Assembly (NCBI RefSeq): GCF_009935865.1
Contig: NZ_QWEL01000001.1
Coordinates: forward strand, 62,001 to 126,000
Reading direction: 5' to 3'
From: Odoribacter sp. Z80
Lineage (GTDB): Bacteria; Bacteroidota; Bacteroidia; Bacteroidales; Marinifilaceae
Length of the DNA: 64,000 nt
The notes under the pieces were generated by a model. That model was not told the origin of the DNA. It ran no database searches and was given only the letters and a program-made list of their open reading frames with translations. This document shows positions 18,138 to 26,464 of this stretch, piece by piece (positions within the stretch are counted from its first letter, which is position 1; each line of letters begins with the position of its first letter). Position numbers and translations under genes: made by a program.

Positions 18138-18599
18138 TTAAGCATCAATTTCTTTTTCAGGAATAGGCAATAAATAGGGCTTTTCAGTGATTTCCCGCTC
18201 ACTGAAAAAGAAAGAAATTTCTTGCCGGGCATTTTCTTCACTGTCGGAAGCGTGGATGGCATTGCGGGTTTTACTTTCGCCGAATAGGGAGCGGATTGTA
18301 TTTTTTTCTGCTTTTTGCGGATCGGTATCGCCTATCATTTTCCGGAAGTCTGCTACGGCATTTTCTTTTTCCAGGACCATGACAATAACCGGCCCGGCGG
18401 TCATAAATAAGTTCAGGTTTCTGAAAAACGGGCGGTTTTTGTGGATGGAATAGAACTTTGCTGCGTCTATTGTGGTGAATTGCAGCATTTTTAAAGCAAT
18501 AATCCGAAATCCTTGTTTCTCAATTAAGGTAAGGATTTCTCCTGTATGATGCTTGGCTACAACATTCGGTTTCAGGATGGAAAGTGTGCGATTTGTCAT
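18138..18599 (-). CDS. ndk: Nucleoside diphosphate kinase
   Basis: Transfers the gamma phosphate of ATP to NDPs through a phospho-His intermediate. TLSILKPNVVAKHHTGEIL at the N-terminus and the active-site region TRNAIHASDSEENA with the catalytic His are clear. Length 153 is slightly more than the ~140 of the E. coli enzyme, because of a short C-terminal tail, common in Bacteroidota. Convergent with the PhoH-like gene, 19 bp apart. Confidence 0.95.
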   Translation of the reverse strand: MTNRTLSILKPNVVAKHHTGEILTLIEKQGFRIIALKMLQFTTIDAAKFYSIHKNRPFFRNLNLFMTAGPVIVMVLEKENAVADFRKMIGDTDPQKAEKNTIRSLFGESKTRNAIHASDSEENARQEISFFFSEREITEKPYLLPIPEKEIDA

Positions 18600-18697
18600 G
18601 GTTATTTATGAATTGAATGGGTTTGTTTTTGGTTTTATGAGGTATACGGATTTTGTAAAGTTGTGGATGTCATGGGAGGGAAAAAACTTTTTTTTAG

Positions 18698-18705
18698 TAA
18701 ATTTG
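18698..18705 (+). promoter_or_regulatory. -7 element TAAATTTG for the DJ-1-like gene
   Basis: Exact TAnnTTTG match, 32 bp upstream of ATG 18738; it argues against the longer start at 18663. Confidence 0.5.
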
Positions 18706-18737
18706 AAGACAGGAATGAATCAGTAAAGTTGTATCAT

Positions 18738-19292
18738 ATGAAAAAATCTTATCTTTTTTTGGCAGAGGGTTTTGAGGATATAGAAGCCATTGCCGTCGTT
18801 GATGTATTGAGAAGGGGAGGAGTGGATGTGGAAACAGTAGCTATTGGTAAGGACAGGGAAGTCAGGAGTGCGCATGGAGTGACCGTAATTGCAGACCGGA
18901 CATTGGAGTCGGTAGAACGGGACGGTGTGGAATGCCTGATTTTTCCCGGAGGGATGCCCGGAGCTCAGAATCTGGCTGATTGCCAACCTTTGAGGGAATA
19001 TATGCAACGACAGTATGAGGAAGGCTGCCGGATTGCAGCCATATGTGCGGCTCCGGCTTTGGTGGTGGGGCGGTTAGAGCCCGGAAGGGAATTACGTTTG
19101 ACGTGTTATCCGGGATTTGAAAAATATTTGCCGGAAAATTTTCAATGCTCCGGGGAAGGGGTGGTTGTTGACGGGAAAGTCATTACAGGTAAGGGGCCCG
19201 GTTTTGCCGTACAGTTTGGATTGACTGTTCTGGCCCACTTGCGTTCGGAAGAGACAGCCCGGGAAGTAGCTGCCGGAATGCTGATAGCATAA
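18738..19292 (+). CDS. DJ-1/PfpI family protein (YajL/ThiJ-like)
   Basis: 184-residue cytosolic protein of the class I glutamine amidotransferase-like fold. The sensor/catalytic Cys lies in the nucleophile elbow RIAAICAAPALV (C103), the Glu partner in FLAEGFEDIEA, and the C-terminal TGKGPGFAVQFGL motif is present. The family covers protein deglycases, glyoxalase III-type enzymes and redox chaperones, so the precise activity cannot be read. The upstream frame from 18663 is open but lacks homology, and a promoter element sits inside it. Confidence 0.85.
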   Translation: MKKSYLFLAEGFEDIEAIAVVDVLRRGGVDVETVAIGKDREVRSAHGVTVIADRTLESVERDGVECLIFPGGMPGAQNLADCQPLREYMQRQYEEGCRIAAICAAPALVVGRLEPGRELRLTCYPGFEKYLPENFQCSGEGVVVDGKVITGKGPGFAVQFGLTVLAHLRSEETAREVAAGMLIA

Positions 19293-19313
19293 GAGAGATA
19301 ACTCCGGGGAAAT

Positions 19314-19817
19314 TTACATGATGATAAAATTTCCCTGGGGGTATTTTCCTATCCATGAGCAGGCCCAACGGCCGCTTTCATTGATTTGACAGATGCGGGA
19401 AAAAAATCCTTTTTCGTTCATCAATAGTTCGACACAGGCCCATGCTGTATCGCGTTTGATAAAATCCAGGATTTCATCTTCAATGCCTGATTGGTCTTCT
19501 CCGGTCTCCTGACCGATGCGGTCTTCGAATGCGCATAAGGCTTCGTCCACCTGGTTGCCGATAGCCAGGCTGACGGTTTCAAAGATAAAGTCGATTTGTT
19601 CGTCTGAGAGTTTTTGCAGGGCTTTTTGTTCGAGGATTTCACTATTTTTTTCCCACACTTCCCGGGTTTTCCGGCCATGTGTATCACATGCCTCCCAGAT
19701 GGTGTCCACTACCCAATATTTTTCAGAAGGTTCTCCTGCATGCTTGAACCATTCTACGGTTTTTATCCGGTTGATAAAATTGTCTATCAAAACTTTTTGT
19801 GATGGAGTCCAAAGCAT
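19314..19817 (-). CDS. Hypothetical protein, 167 aa
   Basis: Not recognised. It is soluble, acidic and rich in Trp (EWF, WVVDTIWEA, AWACVE, RWACSW) and helix-forming stretches, without signal peptide or membrane segment. It lies 44 bp downstream of the last Hdr-operon gene on the same strand. It may be read through from that operon or use its own weak element TACCTTTA (19840-19847, minus). Start is the only ATG near the 5' end of the frame. No functional link to Hdr can be shown from sequence. Confidence 0.65.
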   Translation of the reverse strand: MLWTPSQKVLIDNFINRIKTVEWFKHAGEPSEKYWVVDTIWEACDTHGRKTREVWEKNSEILEQKALQKLSDEQIDFIFETVSLAIGNQVDEALCAFEDRIGQETGEDQSGIEDEILDFIKRDTAWACVELLMNEKGFFSRICQINESGRWACSWIGKYPQGNFIIM

Positions 19818-19861
19818 AATGAAAAGGTTTATCGGGTTGTAAAGGTAACAAATCTTTTGTT

Positions 19862-21631
19862 TTATCCCAGGTTTTCCGCTACTACTTCTGCGATGTCCTT
19901 TACGGGTACAGAAGTCTCCGTTTTGGAAAAAGTTTTTTTACAAAGGGGACAGGCTGTGACTAAGACATCCGGATGATAAGTTAAATAAGCTTTTAAAGCG
20001 TCTGAACTTAATTGGGTGCGTTGCAGGGGTGTGAGGTGAATATTGGCTAAGGAGCCGCCGCAACAGAGAGAATCCCGGCCATCGTAAACGGTGGGCAGTT
20101 TATGGCTAACGGCTTTTAAAACCTCTTCCGGGGCTGCGTAAACATCGCTTCCGCGTCCCAGTTCGCAAGGGTTGTGGAAAATGGTTCTGAGTTCGCTGTG
20201 ATGTGGCTGTATGTGGCCTTGACGGAGCAAAAGCCGGATGTATTCTGTGTGGTGCATCACCGGCATATTCAATTCATAGTCTTCTTTGAAAGTTTTATAA
20301 CAAATCGGACAGGAGGTGACAAGCAGGGAAGCTCCGGATTGGTTCAGAAGGTCATTGTTTTTGTCCCGGAGGACCGAGGCTGCTTTTTGATTTCCGGAAA
20401 GCAGGAGAGGTCGGCCGCAACATATTCCTCCTTTTTCATCAATGAAGGTATAATCTGCCTTTGCTTTGGCGAAGATGGTCAACATAGCCTGGATAATGCC
20501 TGGAGTAAGATGGCCCATGCACCCTGCAAAATAAGCGATTTTTGCTTGAGGAGGGGTAATGGGAGGGATGTAACCGTAGGTTGCTTTAGTGATACGGGAA
20601 CCATCTTTCCGTTGGCTGAGCCGAAGGTTGTTCAGGGAAATTCCTACCGGACAGGCTGCTTCGCACCGGCCGCACATCAGGCAATTGTCGGTGGGTACGG
20701 AGTGTTCTGTATTGTGCCGGAGTGCTTTTAAAAAGTATACGGGCTGGGTGTCGGTTATTTTGAGAGAGTTGCCTAACTGGCAACGGTCAATACAGATGCC
20801 GCAACGGGAGCAGGAATATAACTGGAATTGACTGAAGGTTGTAAATGTTCGTCCTTGTTTTATTCCCCAGTTTTTCAGAAATATACAGACAATTTCGGTG
20901 GGGATGTGCATATAGCGGGAGAAAGGCAAGAGCAGGAAAAAGAGTCCCAATGCGGAAGAATAAGCCCACCAGGCGGGGTAGGATAAAGATTCGATGGGCA
21001 GAAAACGGCTGAAGAAATCGCCTGCGGTGTGGGTTAAGAAATGCCCGCCTCCCCGGACACCGCTGGTGAAGCTTTCGGCTAAGAAGCGGAGAGGAAAAAT
21101 ACACCAGAGTACGGTTAATATCAGTAAATCAAACGGACGGTGCCGGGTTGTTTTTTTCATTCCCAGTGCTTTGGAATACAAACGCTTAATCCAGGCTAAT
21201 GTCAATCCGGAGAGAATCATTAAAAGTACCAGGTCCATTAAGAACGCGAAGGTGGTACTATAGGGAAAGGTTTCTTGTGCCGGATGAAAAAAACGAAAAA
21301 AGATGGCAAAATAGGGGGGATTCAAAAGGCTGGTATGGTAGACCAGGGATTCTATTTTACCGATGACAATCAACAGGAACCAGCCGAGTCCGAAGCACAT
21401 GTGCATATATCCTAAAAAAGGACTGGTACGATAAATTTTATGGTGTACCAGGCTTTCCAGAAATACTTCTTTTCCGGCTTTCCAGGTTTTCAGGGTAAAT
21501 ATGTTTTTTCGGATTATGCGTTTTTCTTCCTTGGAGAAAGAACGAATCCAACGGGTATATCTGGCGAGCAGATATATCAGGAGGATATTCAAACCGAGGG
21601 TGAAGGGAAGAACGAAGGGGTCGTAATACAT
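19862..21631 (-). CDS. Membrane heterodisulfide reductase-like fusion: HdrE-type membrane domain + HdrD-type CCG domains
   Basis: 589 residues. The N-terminal ~250 residues hold about five or six membrane helices of the NarI/HdrE type, with candidate heme-ligand His (HH at 63-64, H77). Then two [4Fe-4S] motifs: C274, 277, 280, 284 and C317, 320, 323, 327. Two complete CCG motifs follow: C371, C404-C405-G, C441/C444, and C489, C523-C524-G, C561/C564. CCG motifs build the noncubane [4Fe-4S] clusters of HdrB/HdrD. The layout resembles TmcB/HmeD/GlpC-like proteins that exchange electrons between the quinone pool and a cytoplasmic partner. Last gene of the Hdr operon; the start is 17 bp from the ferredoxin stop. 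Substrate unknown. Confidence 0.85.
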   Translation of the reverse strand: MYYDPFVLPFTLGLNILLIYLLARYTRWIRSFSKEEKRIIRKNIFTLKTWKAGKEVFLESLVHHKIYRTSPFLGYMHMCFGLGWFLLIVIGKIESLVYHTSLLNPPYFAIFFRFFHPAQETFPYSTTFAFLMDLVLLMILSGLTLAWIKRLYSKALGMKKTTRHRPFDLLILTVLWCIFPLRFLAESFTSGVRGGGHFLTHTAGDFFSRFLPIESLSYPAWWAYSSALGLFFLLLPFSRYMHIPTEIVCIFLKNWGIKQGRTFTTFSQFQLYSCSRCGICIDRCQLGNSLKITDTQPVYFLKALRHNTEHSVPTDNCLMCGRCEAACPVGISLNNLRLSQRKDGSRITKATYGYIPPITPPQAKIAYFAGCMGHLTPGIIQAMLTIFAKAKADYTFIDEKGGICCGRPLLLSGNQKAASVLRDKNNDLLNQSGASLLVTSCPICYKTFKEDYELNMPVMHHTEYIRLLLRQGHIQPHHSELRTIFHNPCELGRGSDVYAAPEEVLKAVSHKLPTVYDGRDSLCCGGSLANIHLTPLQRTQLSSDALKAYLTYHPDVLVTACPLCKKTFSKTETSVPVKDIAEVVAENLG

Positions 21632-21648
21632 GACTGGGATAACAAAGA

Positions 21649-21975
21649 TTAATTGTGGAGGAGTTTATGCAGCGTCAGAATCATTTTCCGGGTATCGACT
21701 CCCCGGGGGCAGACGGTCAGGCATTTGCCGCAGAGCATACATTTATGTAATTCCCGGGCTGCTTCGGTTGTTTCGCCGCGTTTTATTGACATTTGCAGTT
21801 TGCGGATATTAAAGTCTGTCAGGTTGCCGGCGGTACAGGTCGCTGAGCAACCGCCACAACCTATACAAAGGTTGCTGTCCGGCACTTCCTTGCTGAGTTG
21901 GGCTGCAATGGATTTGTCGTTTTTGTCATAATTTATAACACGTGCTTCGGATATGGAGAATCCCCAGATGTTCAT
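21649..21975 (-). CDS. Two-cluster [4Fe-4S] HdrC-like ferredoxin
   Basis: 108-residue electron carrier with two CxxCxxCxxxC motifs, C37-40-43-47 and C79-82-85-89, separated by a helical stretch as in HdrC/QmoC-type subunits. No membrane segment. It lies between the short HdrA-like and the membrane HdrDE-like genes (12-bp and 17-bp gaps) and would pass electrons between them. It may replace the ferredoxin domains missing from the short HdrA-like protein. Confidence 0.85.
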   Translation of the reverse strand: MNIWGFSISEARVINYDKNDKSIAAQLSKEVPDSNLCIGCGGCSATCTAGNLTDFNIRKLQMSIKRGETTEAARELHKCMLCGKCLTVCPRGVDTRKMILTLHKLLHN

Positions 21976-21987
21976 GATGGCAGGGTA

Positions 21988-23028
21988 TTAATGTTTTTTA
22001 TGTGTGTTTGCCCTGTTGCTGAGCAGAAATTCTTTGATGGCAATTGCTGCGGAGCGGGCATCTGTCAGAGTATCCGTCAGGTTCATCGGTGAGGTGCTGC
22101 AGCCTGCCGAGAATATCCCTGGGGTAGAGGTGAGGTTGGTGGCGTAATGAGGGTCCGCTGTATGCAGGAAACCGTTGGGTGCTAATTTTAGGTTCAGTTG
22201 TGTTGCCAGTTGCCGGGTTCCTTCGGAAGGTTCCATACCAACCATCAAAATCATCAGGTCCAAGCTCATACGGATGGGTTTGCCTACTAAAGTATCTTCC
22301 GCTTTGATCATTACTTGTTTGGAAAGGTTTTCCGAAGCCTCAGACAATCGTCCCCGAATAAATCTGATGTTATATTTCTCCTGGGCCTCCCGGTATAATT
22401 CTTCATAACCCGGTCCAAACATGCGCATGTCCATGTAGAAGCAGAGAATTTCAGCGTCAGGAAGGATTTCCCGGATTTCAACGGCTTGTTTTACTGCTGT
22501 TATGCAGCAGACTTTGGAGCAATGAAAATTACAGATTTTTTCATCCCGGGATCCTACACACTGGATGAGTCCGATTCGTTCCGGTTTTTTTCCGGTGGAA
22601 GTTTGAAGCTGATGATTCGTGAGAAAATTTTCCAATTCTACCGACGTCATCACATTTTCGTAGATACCGTAGCCGTATTCTTCTTTCCGGCGGGCATTGA
22701 AAGTCCGGAAACCGGTAGTGAGCAGGAGAGCTTCGCCTTGCAGTTGTGCTCCGTCATTCAGGTCTATTGAAAAAGAATTGTTTTCCCGGATGATTTTTAC
22801 CGGTTCACAGTTCAGGTGTACGCGAATGTTGGGATGGTTCAGGTTTTGACGTAAAAGCCGGTTTAGCTCTTTGGCACTTTTCCGGTCCGGAAACAGCTGG
22901 TACCAATTATTCAGGTTACCTCCTGTTTCGTTTTCTTTTTCGATCAATTCTACCTGTTCTCCGCTTTGAGCCAGACGATAGGCAGCTTCACATCCTGCCG
23001 GCCCTGCTCCTATGATGATGATACTCAT
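21988..23028 (-). CDS. HdrA-like FAD-dependent oxidoreductase (short form)
   Basis: 346-residue flavoprotein related to HdrA/QmoA. N-terminal dinucleotide fold IIIIGAGPAGCEAAYRL, then the HdrA-specific Cys cluster region CVGSRDEKICNFHCSKVCC (C157, C166, C170, C174, C175), and the FAD-binding C-terminus STPGIFSAGC. Methanogen HdrA is ~650 residues with extra N-terminal and C-terminal iron-sulfur domains. This protein has only the flavin core, and the ferredoxin function is supplied by separate neighbouring genes. No frame break is seen, so I treat it as intact. FAD presumably takes electrons from NAD(P)H or returns them. Confidence 0.85.
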   Translation of the reverse strand: MSIIIIGAGPAGCEAAYRLAQSGEQVELIEKENETGGNLNNWYQLFPDRKSAKELNRLLRQNLNHPNIRVHLNCEPVKIIRENNSFSIDLNDGAQLQGEALLLTTGFRTFNARRKEEYGYGIYENVMTSVELENFLTNHQLQTSTGKKPERIGLIQCVGSRDEKICNFHCSKVCCITAVKQAVEIREILPDAEILCFYMDMRMFGPGYEELYREAQEKYNIRFIRGRLSEASENLSKQVMIKAEDTLVGKPIRMSLDLMILMVGMEPSEGTRQLATQLNLKLAPNGFLHTADPHYATNLTSTPGIFSAGCSTSPMNLTDTLTDARSAAIAIKEFLLSNRANTHKKH

Positions 23029-23072
23029 TGTTTTCGATTCAGCTTAAGTTTATATTACTGCCTGAGGGTGGT

Positions 23073-24140
23073 TTATACTTTCAGGTAAGTAGGGCAGGCG
23101 GGCTGTCCCATATCTTCCCCTTTTATATTTTTGTATTTGGCTTCCGGATCGTAATCGATACCCATTTTTTCCAGCAAAGGCTCTACGCTGACCTGATGCA
23201 TCTGGAGGCCGATTTCCCACGGGTCGTATCCTAATACGAGGGCAGCTGCTTCTTCGTAGGTTAGTACCGGAATGCCGTATCCGTTTTTTCCATAAGTTGT
23301 ACCTTCCATTTCACTGATGGTATATTGCCATTTATCCAGGAACATGGCACATCCCGGACAATTGGTGATGATAAAGTCCGGTTCATAGGGTTGCATGGAT
23401 TCGAATTTCTTTTTGGAGTTTGCAACGGAGAAGCCCCGGTTGGCCATAATCAGGTAGTTGCGGAATCCGAAACCACAGCAATGTCTTCTTTCCGGATAGT
23501 CGACCGATTGACCTCCCCAGGCTGTCACCATTCCGGATAAAACAGCCGGAAATTCCGCACCTCCGATGCCTTTGTCGGGAAACATCTTGGCATAATGACA
23601 ACCGATGTGATCGACGATTTGTAAAGGCCGGCCACTATGGACATCTCTGAGGCTGTATTTTTTTTGTGCAGCAATCTCGTTCCTGAATTTGTAGATGATA
23701 TCGGAGGTGTGTGCCAGGTTCTTGGGTTTTTGAAATTCCCTTTTCGTGGCTTTCCATAAAAACTCCCTGGTCTTTTCTTCTGTTTCCGGATGGGTTTCCC
23801 AGGTATGCAGGATTTCAGTATAAATGCCGAAAGAAGTGATGCAGGAGGGGGTCATGTTTTCGAACCCGGCTTCCGTCATCAGTGCAAAATGGCGGGCTAC
23901 CACTGTCATAATGGTTTCAATCGGAACCACGTCTGAATGATAACCGATTCCTGTGCAAGTGGTATGGCGGGGATCATCCAAAACGGTTTTTCCCAATTTA
24001 TTGCCCAATATATCGAGATAAGCCCACTCGGAGCCGGGAAAAAAAGTTTGCCGGATGCAACTTCGGGCGTAGTAATATTTATCGTCTGCTATCTCTTTTT
24101 GATAGTCTTTCCAGATTTGTTGTTTTCCTTCCAGGTTCAT
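23073..24140 (-). CDS. HdrB-like CCG-domain protein
   Basis: 355-residue cytosolic subunit of the heterodisulfide reductase B family. The C-terminal CCG motif is complete: a Cys in DHIGCHYAK, then ERRHCCGFG, then TNCPGCAMF. The N-terminal motif is altered: C28, then C62-T-G where CCG is expected, and C100-I-T-S where CxxC is expected. So one catalytic-type noncubane cluster is likely, and the other site has fewer ligands. Starts 15 bp after hdrC on the same transcript. Confidence 0.85.
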   Translation of the reverse strand: MNLEGKQQIWKDYQKEIADDKYYYARSCIRQTFFPGSEWAYLDILGNKLGKTVLDDPRHTTCTGIGYHSDVVPIETIMTVVARHFALMTEAGFENMTPSCITSFGIYTEILHTWETHPETEEKTREFLWKATKREFQKPKNLAHTSDIIYKFRNEIAAQKKYSLRDVHSGRPLQIVDHIGCHYAKMFPDKGIGGAEFPAVLSGMVTAWGGQSVDYPERRHCCGFGFRNYLIMANRGFSVANSKKKFESMQPYEPDFIITNCPGCAMFLDKWQYTISEMEGTTYGKNGYGIPVLTYEEAAALVLGYDPWEIGLQMHQVSVEPLLEKMGIDYDPEAKYKNIKGEDMGQPACPTYLKV

Positions 24141-24155
24141 GGTTGCCTTAGCTTT

Positions 24156-24851
24156 TTATTTTTCACTGTGTTTTCCGTTGTTGTCGGTGTAGGTATGCAA
24201 AAAATAGTTTTCCATGTCTATACCCATTTCTTCTGCCTTTTTCACGGAATAGGCTTCTATTTTGTCTAAAAATTCCTTACCGCCCGTCACCTCGAAAATT
24301 GCTCTGAGTTCATCTAAAGAATCATTATCTACCTGACGGAGTGTTCCTGCCCCTGTTTTTCTGTAATTTGAATGGGTTTTTTCATATACTTCGTCCCTGT
24401 GGGTATAAATCCACTCCCAAACGGGGCCTTGTTCCGGGTGCATTTCCGGTTTTACGACATCGGGAGTGACACAATAACCGTAGTTCAGGATGTTGTTGCC
24501 CAATACTTTTTTTAGTGCATATTGCTGGCGTCCTTTTTCAGATGAGGTAAACAAGCCTTTTTCCTGGGACAGTTTACGCAAGGCCATGATAATACCTCCC
24601 GGCGTATTGCAGCGGGGACAACGGGTTTTACAGGACATGCATTCGCCACAATACCAGATGGTGTCGGATTTTAATAAGGTTTCCAATGCATATTCATCTT
24701 CCCGTTGAACCGTATCCGCGATGATCCTCGGGTCGTAATTGTAAAATTCAGCTGAGGGGCATATTGCTGTGCAAACTCCGCAGTTCATACAGCTATTCAG
24801 GCTTTCTTTGTAATGAATGTCTTTTTTCAGTTGCTCCGTTAGATGGGACAT
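24156..24851 (-). CDS. HdrC-like iron-sulfur subunit
   Basis: 231-residue soluble protein with two [4Fe-4S] motifs, C21-24-27-31 (CMNCGVCTAICP) and C68-71-74-78 (CGECMSCKTRCP), followed by a helical C-terminal region of ~130 residues longer than in methanogen HdrC. First gene of the operon, just downstream of a good promoter element. It would relay electrons to the HdrB-like partner encoded next. Confidence 0.87.
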   Translation of the reverse strand: MSHLTEQLKKDIHYKESLNSCMNCGVCTAICPSAEFYNYDPRIIADTVQREDEYALETLLKSDTIWYCGECMSCKTRCPRCNTPGGIIMALRKLSQEKGLFTSSEKGRQQYALKKVLGNNILNYGYCVTPDVVKPEMHPEQGPVWEWIYTHRDEVYEKTHSNYRKTGAGTLRQVDNDSLDELRAIFEVTGGKEFLDKIEAYSVKKAEEMGIDMENYFLHTYTDNNGKHSEK

Positions 24852-24876
24852 AGTTATTTTTATACTAAATTACTTA

Positions 24877-24884
24877 CAAAAGTA
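24877..24884 (-). promoter_or_regulatory. -7 element TACTTTTG for the Hdr-like operon
   Basis: Exact TAnnTTTG match on the minus strand, 25 bp upstream of the hdrC-like ATG. Gene gaps downstream (15, 44, 12 and 17 bp) contain no terminators, so it probably drives all five genes. Confidence 0.6.
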
Positions 24885-24956
24885 AAGTGAACGGAGGAGT
24901 GGAGCATGTATGTAAATACCCAATTGGATGGTGGTGTTTATACCTACTCTGCAGGC

Positions 24957-25001
24957 ATAAAAAGAAACAGGGGTTTCGTTCTTTCCGGACGAAACCCCTG
25001 T
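24957..25001 (-). terminator. Terminator after the OmpA-family gene
   Basis: Perfect 13-bp stem ACAGGGGTTTCGT (24967-24979) / ACGAAACCCCTGT (24989-25001). Read on the minus strand it is followed by a T-rich tract. It separates the OmpA gene from the Hdr operon. Confidence 0.88.
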
Positions 25002-25019
25002 TTTCAATCGGGTATTGGA

Positions 25020-26153
25020 TTATTGTATGACTTCAACAATGGCGCAACGGTTCCATTGGTTGTTGTTTTTATAATAAGGTCTTTCTTTTCCTACATATTC
25101 GATTTTCATCCGGTCTGCACTGATTCCGTATTCTTTTTGAAGAATGTGGGCAACAGCTTCGGCTCTTGCCTGAGATATTTTCAGGTTAACGTTGATAGGA
25201 CCAAATTTGTCGGCATAACCGATGATGCGGACTTTTACGTCAGGATTGTTTTTGAGGAACGTTCCAATGTTGTAGATGAGCGGTCCATAGGTATCCTGTA
25301 CAACTGCGCTGTTGAATCTGAAAGGTATCGTTGCAGGCATAACTTCGTATACGTCAACATCTTTGGTTTTTACCGGCTGTATCACCTCTTTTTCTACAAT
25401 CTTGACCTCTGGCGGCCGGTTTTCCAATTGGTTGACCTTGTTGGCCAGTACCAGGTTGGCAGCAGCGAGTTCATCAATAACAGCCTGTTTCGGAGCTACA
25501 CGGAAACCTCTGCCTTTAAAGCGGTAGGTGAAACCTCCGGTTAATCCGCCCAGTCCGTCATTCGGGAATCCGCCGACTTTAACCATTTTATCGTTGAAAA
25601 TCATTCCCTGAAATTCGATGTTGGCATCAAAACGTTCAGAGAGTCTGAATTTGGCTTGTATACCTCCGTGAATGGTGAAAGATTGCTGGTATCTGCGGGT
25701 CATTCCTCCGATACCGAAGAAAGGTACCAGGTCGAATACCCGGTCGGGTTTATATTTGGCAAAGAAATTGATTAATCCCATCATAAAATCAATGTTCAGG
25801 TGCATGTAATGCATGTGGATCATGTTTTGTGCATGGGGGGTAAAACCGTGCAGAGAACCTCCTCCTCCCTGGAGTCTTAATCCCCACCAGGGATTAAACA
25901 TTTTACCGATAGCCAATTCCGGCATAAAAGTGATGGTGTTTCTGAATTTAGCCTGGGAAGAATGTTCTGCCATAAAAGCATTCGCACCGAAATTAGCCGA
26001 TACAAACCAGTTATGCCAGAACGGATTTGCTTCAAATGAAGTCTTATAACCCGGGAGGCGCTGTTCTATGATGATTTCCTCCACTTGCCCCTGTGCCTTT
26101 GCTATTCCACATAGACCAGCAGCTAAAATAATTAACATGAATCCTTTTTTCAT
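25020..26153 (-). CDS. OmpA-family outer-membrane protein
   Basis: 377 residues. Signal peptide of ~20 residues (MKKGFMLIILAAGLCGIAKA, cleaved before QGQ). An N-terminal beta-barrel part follows up to ~235, with aromatic strand patterns. Near 240-260 a short Asn/Glu-rich linker precedes the periplasmic OmpA domain, which has IIGYADKFGPINVNLKISQARAEAV and binds peptidoglycan non-covalently. The family anchors the outer membrane to the cell wall. Single gene with its own terminator. Confidence 0.9.
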   Translation of the reverse strand: MKKGFMLIILAAGLCGIAKAQGQVEEIIIEQRLPGYKTSFEANPFWHNWFVSANFGANAFMAEHSSQAKFRNTITFMPELAIGKMFNPWWGLRLQGGGGSLHGFTPHAQNMIHMHYMHLNIDFMMGLINFFAKYKPDRVFDLVPFFGIGGMTRRYQQSFTIHGGIQAKFRLSERFDANIEFQGMIFNDKMVKVGGFPNDGLGGLTGGFTYRFKGRGFRVAPKQAVIDELAAANLVLANKVNQLENRPPEVKIVEKEVIQPVKTKDVDVYEVMPATIPFRFNSAVVQDTYGPLIYNIGTFLKNNPDVKVRIIGYADKFGPINVNLKISQARAEAVAHILQKEYGISADRMKIEYVGKERPYYKNNNQWNRCAIVEVIQ

Positions 26154-26464
26154 AACATTTTCATAATTAAATCATTTATTTATTCTCAGTTTGTTGGATG
26201 TTCATTTATACGCGGTTATCCGACCTGATGTTTCTGGTTTATGACCTTTTGTCCGATTGTCCGGTTAAAATTTAGGGAAATAACGTAAGAGGGGTAAGCC
26301 ACGTTTCAAAATGGGAGGGATAAATGATGGTATTTTATAATTTTTAACTTTTAATTTTTCATATTGTCTTGTTTTTAATCATGATGAAAAGCCTATCTTT
26401 GCAAACCATGGGAAAGGATAGAGGAGAGGGGGAGAATGAGTGCGTAATTTAAAATCAGGAGTGT
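26154..26464 (+). other. Intergenic region between the divergent ompA-like and adk genes
   Basis: 311 bp without a convincing ORF. It is AT-rich. The adk -7 element lies near its right end. No exact TAnnTTTG is present on the minus strand for the OmpA gene, so that promoter is unresolved. A clear hairpin or known RNA motif was not seen. Confidence 0.6.
26394..26401 (+). promoter_or_regulatory. -7 element TATCTTTG for adk
   Basis: Exact TAnnTTTG match 63 bp upstream of the adk ATG, with a TTG at 26370-26372 in the approximate -33 position. Confidence 0.6.

Noticed and set aside
21988-23028. HdrA-like gene as a truncated pseudogene
   Set aside because: Start and stop are clean, neighbours are tightly spaced and in order, and both FAD motifs are intact; a short natural form is more likely.
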